Positions 23,664 to 29,601 of a DNA stretch of 29,601 nt are shown piece after piece (within the stretch, counting starts at the first letter, position 1; each line of letters starts with the position of its first letter). Position numbers and translations under genes: made by a program. A model generated the notes under the pieces. The model saw only the letters and a list, made by a program, of their open reading frames with translations. It was not told the DNA's origin and made no database searches. The stretch comes from BA4 sp044376575 (GTDB lineage Bacteria; Bacteroidota; Bacteroidia; CAIKAF01), in contig JBILKR010000022.1 in the NCBI GenBank assembly GCA_044376575.1, positions 1 to 29,601 on the forward strand, given 5' to 3'.

Positions 23664-24934
23664 TGATGAAGAGGTTATATTTAATTTTTCTACTATTTTA
23701 TTCTATTACTTTCAGTAGTATATATAGTCAAGTATTGTATAACTGGAATACTTATGATGAGGATAATTCAGCACTACAAACCAATATTATAACACAACTT
23801 GAATTCATCAATGATGTATTATGGATAGGAACTGACAAAGGATTGTATTACATGCAAAATAATGTGATATATAAAGAAGTGTTTTTTCCAGAATTATATA
23901 TTAAATCACTAGCAAAAGATAACAATCAGCAATTATGGATAGGTACCGGATCATACGGAGTGTATAAAAGAGAAATCAACGGAAATTATATTGCCTACGA
24001 TAACAACAGTACTAACGGAGGTTTATCAAATAATTCAATTTTAAAAATTGCTGTTCAGAATGACAATGTTTGGGTGGGTACCGAAGGAAGCGGATTATTT
24101 TTATTCAACAATAATACCTGGCAGCAGTTTTATTCAGTTAATATTCCAGGTAATTTAAACATCAACGAAATAAACGAAATTTACATTGAAAACAACGGAA
24201 CACTCTGGCTTGGTACTTCAAATGCAGGATTAGTAAAAAAATCGGGGAGTTTGTGGATTTCATATTCGGGAGTAAATGGATTTTCATCTCAAAAGATTAA
24301 TGCTATTTTTCCAAAAAACAATACTGAACTTTGGATTGGATGTAATGGAAATACAGGAAATGATCATCTTTTAGTTTTTAACTCTGGTAATGAATCAGTA
24401 TCTACGGTTTATGATAGCGCTGCATCTAACGGTGTGGTACAGCGAAATATTTGGGATATTTATAAAGATAGCGAGGGAAGAACGTGGATTGGACCCAATA
24501 ACGGTGAAGTAGGCCTTACCTTTTTTGATGATACTTTGTTTTATGCGTATGGTGAATTTGAAAACGGATTAAAAAGCAACCGAATTTATGATTTTGCAGA
24601 AGATGACAGCGGTAAAATCTTGGTAGCTACATTCAGAGGAATATCTGTTAATTCAAACATTTCAGATTTGTTTACAGAGAATATTGAAAATGCTATTCAA
24701 GCATCTATTTATCCCAATCCTCTTCCCTATTCAACACCACTACATGTTGACTTCCCATATCCAATGAATGTGAATATTGAAATATTTAATCTATTAGGAA
24801 AAACTATTAGCAATTTGAATTATGTAGATACGCAAACGATATTGTTACAGGATGAAATTCCCACAGGAATATACTTTATCAGAATATCAACAGAAAATAA
24901 AACAAACACATTCAAATTACTGATAAATCAGTAA
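23663..24934 (+). CDS. Secreted seven-bladed propeller protein (Reg_prop) with T9SS tag
   Basis: A 423-residue exported protein. The signal peptide ends at SSIYSQ (Ser-Gln near 21-24). Residues about 25-335 contain seven propeller repeats of the two-component-regulator type, recognisable at LWIGTDKGL, LWIGTGSYGV, VWVGTEGSGL, LWLGTSNAGL, LWIGCNGN, TWIGPNNGE and ILVATFRGI. Residues about 345-423 are a T9SS type A sorting domain (ASIYPNPLP, IFNLLGKTI, IPTGIYFIRIS, KLLINQ). Such propellers normally form the sensor part of hybrid two-component systems; here there is no kinase and the protein is exported. The ATG at 23663 shares the comEC stop (TAATG); a second ATG at 23666 is equally possible. Function unknown; ligand or protein binding is likely. 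Confidence 0.88.
   Translation: MMKRLYLIFLLFYSITFSSIYSQVLYNWNTYDEDNSALQTNIITQLEFINDVLWIGTDKGLYYMQNNVIYKEVFFPELYIKSLAKDNNQQLWIGTGSYGVYKREINGNYIAYDNNSTNGGLSNNSILKIAVQNDNVWVGTEGSGLFLFNNNTWQQFYSVNIPGNLNINEINEIYIENNGTLWLGTSNAGLVKKSGSLWISYSGVNGFSSQKINAIFPKNNTELWIGCNGNTGNDHLLVFNSGNESVSTVYDSAASNGVVQRNIWDIYKDSEGRTWIGPNNGEVGLTFFDDTLFYAYGEFENGLKSNRIYDFAEDDSGKILVATFRGISVNSNISDLFTENIENAIQASIYPNPLPYSTPLHVDFPYPMNVNIEIFNLLGKTISNLNYVDTQTILLQDEIPTGIYFIRISTENKTNTFKLLINQ
24917..24934. repeat. Perfect 18-bp palindrome over the stop codon of the propeller gene
   Basis: Arms TTACTGAT/ATCAGTAA with AA between them include the TAA stop. Ten bases later a second, weaker repeat TGATAA/TTATCA (24944-24960) follows. Neither is followed by a U-tract, so terminator activity is uncertain. 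Nothing else is seen in the 86-base gap. Confidence 0.3.
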
Positions 24935-25020
24935 AAATGATGTTGATAATCTATTTATCACCTGCTATTTAACTCATACATTATTGTTTATTTTTACGCA
25001 AAATTTACATTTAAAATTCC

Positions 25021-25983
25021 ATGCAATACAACGGGAATGATCAAGAATGGCTCGCAATATTGAATCCTGTTTCAGGGGGAAAGAAAGCTGCAAAAGATAA
25101 AGGGAAAATATTAGCGGCATTAGACAGTATGAACATACAGTATCAGCTGATTGAAACAGAATTTACCGGGCATGCCATAGAGTTGACGCAAGCGGCCATT
25201 CATAAAGGTTATCGTAAAATAATGGCTATTGGAGGAGATGGAACTGTGAATGAAGTATTAAATGGAATTTATCGTCAGCAAATAGTAAAACCGATTGAAG
25301 TTGCCTTTGCATTTATTCCCGTGGGTACCGGAAACGATTGGGTAAGAACAATTGGAATTCCTACAGATTACCAGGGTGCCGCTAAAACCATAAAAACAGG
25401 AAATTACTTTTTTCAAGATGTAGGTGTAGCTGAATTTTATAATGAAGGTAAATTACAAAAGCATTATTTTGCAAATATTGCAGGATTAGGCTATGATGCT
25501 TTTGTTGCCAACTATACCAATAAAAAATCAATGGGTGGAAAGAATAAAGGAAAATTCACTTACCTGTTGAATATGTTGAAATGCCTCATGAAATATAAGC
25601 CTTCTAAAGTAAAAGTTACCATTGATCAGCAGACAGTAATTGAAGAAAATATTTTTTCAATGTGTGTAAGTATTTGCAAATACAATGGCAATGGTATGAT
25701 GCAATCACCTTATGCTGTTCCTGACGATGGGCTGCTTGATGTTACTCTTTTTCATCAGCCAAGCAAAGCAGAAATCATGCTGAATACATCTAAGTTGTAT
25801 GACGGAAGTTTTGTAGATAAAAATTTTGTTTCATTACATCAAGCTGCAACAGTTAAAATTGAAGCTAAACCTGCCATATTACTTGAAACAGATGGAGAAG
25901 TGATTGGAGAAACACCCGTAGAATTTAAACTTATACATCATGGGTTTAAAATCATTTCAAATATCAAGAACAGACAAATTTAA
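25021..25983 (+). CDS. Diacylglycerol kinase-family lipid kinase (YegS/DgkB-like)
   Basis: ATP-dependent lipid kinase of the DAGK_cat family, 320 residues. The N-terminal catalytic domain shows ILNPVSGGKKAAKDKG (13-28), the nucleotide-binding IGGDGTVNEVLNG (70-82) and IPVGTGNDWVRTIGIP (99-114). The C-terminal beta-rich domain includes ANIAGLGYDAFVA and the closing LETDGEVIGETPVEF. Members phosphorylate diacylglycerol or related lipids, recycling membrane lipid, and act at the cytoplasmic face. Whether this one prefers diacylglycerol, phosphatidylglycerol (YegS) or another lipid cannot be read. It stands alone on the plus strand, and its stop codon overlaps that of the convergent MBL gene. No exact promoter box was found in the gap upstream. 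Confidence 0.92.
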   Translation: MQYNGNDQEWLAILNPVSGGKKAAKDKGKILAALDSMNIQYQLIETEFTGHAIELTQAAIHKGYRKIMAIGGDGTVNEVLNGIYRQQIVKPIEVAFAFIPVGTGNDWVRTIGIPTDYQGAAKTIKTGNYFFQDVGVAEFYNEGKLQKHYFANIAGLGYDAFVANYTNKKSMGGKNKGKFTYLLNMLKCLMKYKPSKVKVTIDQQTVIEENIFSMCVSICKYNGNGMMQSPYAVPDDGLLDVTLFHQPSKAEIMLNTSKLYDGSFVDKNFVSLHQAATVKIEAKPAILLETDGEVIGETPVEFKLIHHGFKIISNIKNRQI

Positions 25984-26819
25984 AGTTCATTTAAAAGAAA
26001 CGTTTCTTTTAAGAATATACCCTTATCCGTTCTTTCTACGAATGCACATTCAATAATGGGATCATGTTCAAAAAACAGTACTGATTTATTATCGGCCGCA
26101 TATCCAAGAACTTTTTCCTTCTCTTTCATCACTTCTAGAGGACGTATATCATATCCCATGACGTATGGAAGTTTGATATGATGTGAAGAAGCTACCAAAT
26201 CAGCCATGTAGAGAATTTCTAAACCCTTATACTGTATTCTTGGAATCATCATGGCATCAGTATGTCCATGAACGAAATAATTATACCATCCTGCCTGCCA
26301 CATCCCTTCATTTTCAATAAACTGAAGTTGTCCGGATTCCTGAATAGGAAGAATGTTTTCTTTCAAAAAAGAGGCCTTTTCTCTGGGATTAGGTGTAGTT
26401 GCTGTTTCCCAATGTTGAAGATTAGACCAAAAAATTGCATTCGGAAATGCAGGTCTAAAACCATTCTTTAGATTATTCCATTCAATACAACCACCACAAT
26501 GATCAAAATGTAGATGTGTTAAAAAAACATCCGTAATATCATTCCTGTGAAAACCTAATTTAGCTAGCGAAGCATCTAAAGAATCATTTCCGTGCAAGTA
26601 ATAATGTGAAAAAAACTTTTGATCCTGTTTGTTTCCTATACCTGTATCAATTAAGATCAGTCGATTTTCATCTTCAATTAACAATGAGCGCATAGCCCAG
26701 GAACACATGTTCAGCTCATCAGCAGGATTTAACTTATTCCAGATTGATTTCGGAACAACACCAAACATAGCACCTCCATCAAGTTTAAAATGACCTGTAT
26801 TAATTGCGTATAATTTCAT
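25980..26819 (-). CDS. MBL-fold metallo-hydrolase (lactonase-like)
   Basis: Metallo-beta-lactamase-fold hydrolase, 279 residues, without a signal peptide, so cytoplasmic. The complete dinuclear metal site is visible: THLHFDH with His102, His104, Asp106 and His107, then His186 in VHGHTDAMM, Asp207 in YMADLVAS and His252 in FFEHDP. The start MKLYAINTGHFKLDGGAMFG and the overall layout resemble the AHL-lactonase/AttM-like branch, but that branch contains many enzymes of other function, so the substrate is open. It converges on the lipid kinase gene with a 4-base overlap of stop codons (TTAA). The ATG at 26819 is the only sensible start. Family certain, role unknown. Confidence 0.9.
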   Translation of the reverse strand: MKLYAINTGHFKLDGGAMFGVVPKSIWNKLNPADELNMCSWAMRSLLIEDENRLILIDTGIGNKQDQKFFSHYYLHGNDSLDASLAKLGFHRNDITDVFLTHLHFDHCGGCIEWNNLKNGFRPAFPNAIFWSNLQHWETATTPNPREKASFLKENILPIQESGQLQFIENEGMWQAGWYNYFVHGHTDAMMIPRIQYKGLEILYMADLVASSHHIKLPYVMGYDIRPLEVMKEKEKVLGYAADNKSVLFFEHDPIIECAFVERTDKGIFLKETFLLNEL

Positions 26820-26904
26820 GCAACTAAATTACATTAAAATGTGAAATTCAAATTACTTTCATTTAGTCATTCATTCTAATCTTTCATACATTAGATAAAG
26901 ATTT

Positions 26905-27348
26905 ATGGAATCAGTAAATATATTATTTGAAGGTTTTCAATTTATTACTGAAACTAAATACAAATTAGTTTTTATCAATTCTGAAAGAAATATTTTTCTC
27001 CAGATATGGAAAGAAAATACCAATGAAATGACTACCCCTGAATTTATTGAAGAGGCAATTATTTTCTTTGATTTAGCAGCTATACATAACCCTTTATTTA
27101 TTTTTACAGATCAAAGAAAGTATCTCAGAAAATATACAGAAGAAGAAAAAATATGGTATTTCAAAAAACTTGCTGAACCCAAAACATTTTTGGGAGTTAA
27201 AAAATTTTCAACTGTGCAAAACGAAGATTTATTATCTGCTATTCAGGTTGAAGAAATGGGAAAAATAGCCATACAATTTTCACATTTAAAAAATATTGAA
27301 TTTAGAGTTTTTCATTCTATTGAAGAAGCGATGCTTTGGAGTAAATAA
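26905..27348 (+). CDS. STAS/SEC14-like (SpoIIAA-like) hypothetical protein
   Basis: A 147-residue cytoplasmic protein without signal peptide. Its pattern fits the SpoIIAA-like STAS/SEC14 fold common in Bacteroidota: an N-terminal beta pair ending in IFLQIWKENTNEMTTPEF, a helix, FIFTDQRKYLRKYTEEEKIW in the middle (about 66-85), then a strand-helix segment VKKFSTVQNEDLL, and the typical end FRVFHSIEEAMLWSK. Proteins of this kind are thought to bind partners or small lipids, but their roles are mostly unknown. The assignment is from overall pattern, not from a catalytic motif. It lies alone between the divergent MBL gene and convergent dapB, and its stop codon is one base from that of dapB. Confidence 0.65.
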   Translation: MESVNILFEGFQFITETKYKLVFINSERNIFLQIWKENTNEMTTPEFIEEAIIFFDLAAIHNPLFIFTDQRKYLRKYTEEEKIWYFKKLAEPKTFLGVKKFSTVQNEDLLSAIQVEEMGKIAIQFSHLKNIEFRVFHSIEEAMLWSK

Positions 27349-27349
27349 A

Positions 27350-28063
27350 TTACCAGCGAAACATATCTGTTACATCAAAAAATCCTTTTTTCGATTTCAT
27401 CCACTCCGCAGCCATTACAGCGCCAATTGCAAATCCTTTTCTATGATGTGCAATATGTTTGATTTCAATGTTATCTACTTCTGATGAATATGTAATGACA
27501 TGAGTTCCGGGAACATCATCAGTTCTTTCAGAAATTATACTTAGTTGTTCCGGCATCACTGTTGGTTGATTCACCCATAATGACTTCCGTTCAAGTTTTT
27601 CTATTATCTGCTGTGCTAAGGTAATCGCTGTTCCGCTGGGAGCATCAAGCTTGTGCACATGATGAATCTCTTTTATTTCTGCAGCGTATTCCGGATAGTT
27701 ATTCATTATACCTGCCAGATATTGATTAACTGCAAAAAATATATTTACCCCAATACTAAAATTGGAACCCACCATAAGTGTATGGTCTCCGTGAATACAA
27801 TCCCTTTTGATTTCTTCCAGGTGCAGGTACCAACCTGTAGTGCCTATAATCATAGGAATATTATGCTCAAAACATAAACGAATATTTGTCAATACAGAGG
27901 ATGGTGTTGAGAAATCAATGGCCACATCTGCCTGTTTCCAGTCAATTGATTCAACCGTAGCAACTAGTGGATCCAACTTCCAGACTACCTCATGATTTCT
28001 TAATAAAGCAATCCTTTCAATTTCCTTTCCCATCTTTCCATATCCGATTAATCCAATTTTCAT
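27350..28063 (-). CDS. dapB: 4-hydroxy-tetrahydrodipicolinate reductase
   Basis: NAD(P)H-dependent reductase of the lysine/diaminopimelate pathway that makes tetrahydrodipicolinate, needed for lysine and peptidoglycan. At 237 residues it is shorter than E. coli DapB (273), which I believe is usual for this phylum. Visible motifs are the Rossmann GYGKMG (7-12), IGTTGWY, SNFSIGVNIFF and the substrate/catalytic EIHHVHKLDAPSGTA with paired His and Lys. The tail HRKGFAIGAVMAAEWM, ending near FDVTDMF, is typical. The ATG lies 10 bases after the DUF5683 stop, so they form an operon. The call is firm. Confidence 0.96.
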   Translation of the reverse strand: MKIGLIGYGKMGKEIERIALLRNHEVVWKLDPLVATVESIDWKQADVAIDFSTPSSVLTNIRLCFEHNIPMIIGTTGWYLHLEEIKRDCIHGDHTLMVGSNFSIGVNIFFAVNQYLAGIMNNYPEYAAEIKEIHHVHKLDAPSGTAITLAQQIIEKLERKSLWVNQPTVMPEQLSIISERTDDVPGTHVITYSSEVDNIEIKHIAHHRKGFAIGAVMAAEWMKSKKGFFDVTDMFRW

Positions 28064-28073
28064 AATACAATCT

Positions 28074-28694
28074 TTATTTAATGTGAAAACCTACAGATAC
28101 TCCGACATAAGTTGTATTCAAAGGTTGAAGATATCCTGAAGCAGGTTGAATGCTCATTGATAAATTCCGGCTAACGTCAAAGGTAGATAAATGTGCATCA
28201 ACTGTGGCATCAACTATATTAAGAATCCAAACTACTCCCCCGATAATAAAGAACAAATCCCTGGATCGCTGAAAATTGTCGCGCTGAGTTATTAATCCAA
28301 CATCAGAATAAATACCATCATAAACAGTAGGTAGTCCATTCACACGATTTCGATATGCATCTCTGAATTCAATAAAGTTGAGGTGATTAGAGATTCCAAA
28401 ATAAGCAAGGGTTCCGATACCACCCCAAACAATTGGAACTTTCCACCATTTACGATTATACATTTGACCTAATCCAGGTAAACAGGCTGACATGACTGCT
28501 GCTTTCCATGGGACACGAGAATTTTTTTTAAGTTTTACTGTTGATGATATGGTAATTTGTTGGGTTGATTTTTTTTTATTGTCAATTTCTTTTCTCTGCA
28601 AAGTATCTGCATTCAACAAAACACCGTTCGGAACCTGAGCAAACGCCTGAACAGAAAAATAAATTGAAAAAATAAAAAGTAAACTAATCCGCAT
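28074..28694 (-). CDS. DUF5683 membrane/envelope protein
   Basis: A 206-residue protein of the DUF5683 family, function unknown, found almost only in Bacteroidota. I start it at the ATG at 28694 (MRISLLFIFSIYFSVQAFAQ, a signal peptide ending at AFAQ) and not at the in-frame TTG three codons earlier. The family core is WKAAVMSACLPGLGQMYNRK (about 63-82) followed by WKVPIVWGGIGTLAYF, then a hydrophobic segment near FFIIGGVVWILNIVDATVDA. The two hydrophobic stretches suggest membrane association. The C-terminal part is polar and beta-rich. It is cotranscribed with dapB 10 bases downstream; in related genomes such genes also lie near chromosome-partitioning genes, which are not present here. Confidence 0.85.
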   Translation of the reverse strand: MRISLLFIFSIYFSVQAFAQVPNGVLLNADTLQRKEIDNKKKSTQQITISSTVKLKKNSRVPWKAAVMSACLPGLGQMYNRKWWKVPIVWGGIGTLAYFGISNHLNFIEFRDAYRNRVNGLPTVYDGIYSDVGLITQRDNFQRSRDLFFIIGGVVWILNIVDATVDAHLSTFDVSRNLSMSIQPASGYLQPLNTTYVGVSVGFHIK

Positions 28695-28703
28695 TAATAA
28701 CAA

Positions 28704-28725
28704 ATATCGATAAATTATACGATAT
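28704..28725. repeat. Inverted repeat ATATCG-N10-CGATAT upstream of DUF5683-dapB
   Basis: Two 6-base arms flank a 10-base spacer, starting 9 bases upstream of the DUF5683 ATG. A promoter-like TTG-N17-GATATTTG on the minus strand overlaps it (one mismatch to TAnnTTTG). It could be an operator for the DUF5683-dapB unit, but the arms are short. Confidence 0.25.
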
Positions 28726-28747
28726 CAATTAATAATATATAACTGAT

Positions 28748-29601
28748 TTATGCTATTGCCACCCCGATAAGTTTTCCAATACCAAAAGTTATCGCTGCCG
28801 CTATTAATCCGAACAACACTTGTCTAAATCCGGAAAACCAAACATTTCTGCCGGTAAATAATGTTATTGCTGCACCAATCATGAAAAGACCAAGGGCGCT
28901 TAACACAGCACTCACAATAATTGAAATGTAACCATGAAAAATAAAAAATGGCAATAAGGGTATAATCGCTCCTACAGCAAACATAATAAATGATGAAACA
29001 GCGGCTTGCATTGCTGATCCTTTTAACTCTTCAGCATTAATACCTAACTCTTCTTTCACCAGAATTTCATGCGCAACACTTTTATCAGACATTACCTCTC
29101 TTGCCATTTGAAGGGCTTTTGATTCTTCAATTCCTTTGGCCATGTAAATAAGTTTCAGTTCCTGAACCTCTCCTTCCGGATTTACTTCCAGCTCTTCCAT
29201 TTCCAGATTCATTTGATTTTCATAAAGTTCCTGAGAACTTTTAACAGAAATCCATTCACCCAGTGCCATCGACAATGCGCCTGCTAATAATCCTGCAGAA
29301 CCGGCAAGTAAAATTGAAGTTGAATCGCCACTCGCACCGGCCACTCCCATCACCAAACTAAAATTGGAAACCAGTCCATCGTTACCTCCCAATACAGAAG
29401 CCCTGATCATATTTCCTCCTACAGAGCGATGCCTTTTTTCGAAACGTGATAATTGCTGAACATTTACTGCATCAGATGATGACAAAATGGTTTTAAGAAT
29501 TTTCACATGTGAAGTATCTGAAAAACTAACTTCTTTTTGATGTTTGTTTTTTTGAGACATCAGTGCTCCTGATATGCCTTTCTCAGCTTCCATCATAAAA
29601 C
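28748..29601 (-). CDS. VIT1/CCC1-family iron/manganese transporter, probably cut by the right edge
   Basis: Membrane transporter of the VIT1/CCC1 family, which moves Fe2+ or Mn2+ out of the cytoplasm. The first membrane helix region is RASVLGGNDGLVSNFSLVMG with the conserved N-D-G-L-V-S-N. A second helix pair contains GLLAGALSMALGEWISVKSS. A charged metal-binding loop rich in Glu follows (EMEELEVNPEGEVQELKLIY), then three C-terminal helices. ATGs exist at 29596 and 29593, but the frame stays open through 29601. The stretch before the VIT domain, with FEKRHR just ahead of it, resembles the linker of ferritin-like/VIT1 fusions, so I think the N-terminal domain lies outside the window (inference). 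Family certain, completeness not. Confidence 0.88.
   Translation of the reverse strand, partial: FMMEAEKGISGALMSQKNKHQKEVSFSDTSHVKILKTILSSSDAVNVQQLSRFEKRHRSVGGNMIRASVLGGNDGLVSNFSLVMGVAGASGDSTSILLAGSAGLLAGALSMALGEWISVKSSQELYENQMNLEMEELEVNPEGEVQELKLIYMAKGIEESKALQMAREVMSDKSVAHEILVKEELGINAEELKGSAMQAAVSSFIMFAVGAIIPLLPFFIFHGYISIIVSAVLSALGLFMIGAAITLFTGRNVWFSGFRQVLFGLIAAAITFGIGKLIGVAIA

Noticed and set aside
25980..26819. The MBL-fold protein as the missing nuclease domain of ComEC
   Set aside because: It lies on the opposite strand 2.3 kb away, lacks a signal peptide and resembles lactonase-like hydrolases, so nothing ties it to ComEC.
28695..28703. TTG start for the DUF5683 gene three codons upstream
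   Set aside because: The ATG at 28694 gives a clean signal peptide and TTG starts are rare; the extra residues add nothing.
1..29601. tRNA, rRNA, CRISPR array, insertion sequence or prophage
   Set aside because: Nearly all of the window is accounted for by intact protein genes; the gaps are short and show no cloverleaf, regular repeat-spacer pattern, transposase or integrase motif.

Overview
The window reads as chromosomal DNA of a member of the Bacteroidota (Bacteroidetes), probably a free-living, non-intestinal lineage. Four things point there. Three proteins end in type IX secretion (T9SS) type A sorting domains (PNP motif, C-terminal K-V-V-V-N-K type ends). Several families are typical of the phylum (DUF5686, DUF5683, the HAD-first FadN-type beta-oxidation protein, ComEC without a visible nuclease domain). 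Translation starts have A-rich leaders without Shine-Dalgarno sequences. Promoter-like TAnnTTTG boxes occur just upstream of many genes. The DNA is visibly AT-rich and TGA is used as a stop. I see no tRNA, rRNA, CRISPR array, insertion sequence or phage gene. The window holds 24 protein genes, two of them cut by the window edges, and no gene-free stretch longer than about 250 bases.

Layout. 1-3598 (minus): a beta-oxidation operon read as marR-family regulator, fused 3-hydroxyacyl-CoA dehydrogenase/enoyl-CoA hydratase, thiolase (running off the left edge), with a 14-bp GC-rich palindrome inside its promoter. 3793-6379 (plus): a Na/Pi-cotransporter-like membrane protein and a secreted DUF3089 alpha/beta hydrolase. 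6476-8934 (minus): an SDR oxidoreductase and a lone peptide-type ABC substrate-binding lipoprotein. 9000-9368 (plus): a small lipoprotein. 9377-15066 (minus): dnaE, murB and a fatty acid hydroxylase/sterol desaturase-family membrane enzyme. 15319-18106 (plus): trxA overlapped by a DUF5686 outer-membrane protein. 18158-21505 (minus): an extracellular group of a T9SS cupredoxin, an unknown lipoprotein and a T9SS protein with a PA domain, separated by two strong intrinsic terminators. 21606-24934 (plus): comEC overlapped by a secreted seven-bladed propeller protein with a T9SS tag. 25021-25983 (plus): a diacylglycerol kinase-family lipid kinase. 25980-26819 (minus): an MBL-fold hydrolase. 26905-27348 (plus): a STAS/SEC14-like protein. 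27350-29601 (minus): dapB, a DUF5683 protein and a VIT1/CCC1 metal transporter that is probably cut by the right edge.

Most of this is ordinary housekeeping and envelope content. The places most worth a second look are: the copper-site T9SS protein paired with an unknown lipoprotein (18158-19695); the operator-like palindromes between the fad operon and the Na/Pi gene; the terminator whose U-tract overlaps the next promoter (19710-19745); the complete PHP metal site in DnaE; the altered Q-S-S signature in the phosphate-transporter-like protein; and the secreted propeller gene fused by overlap to comEC. I did not find a clearly novel multi-gene defence or mobile system. All family assignments were made by reading motifs, without database searches.
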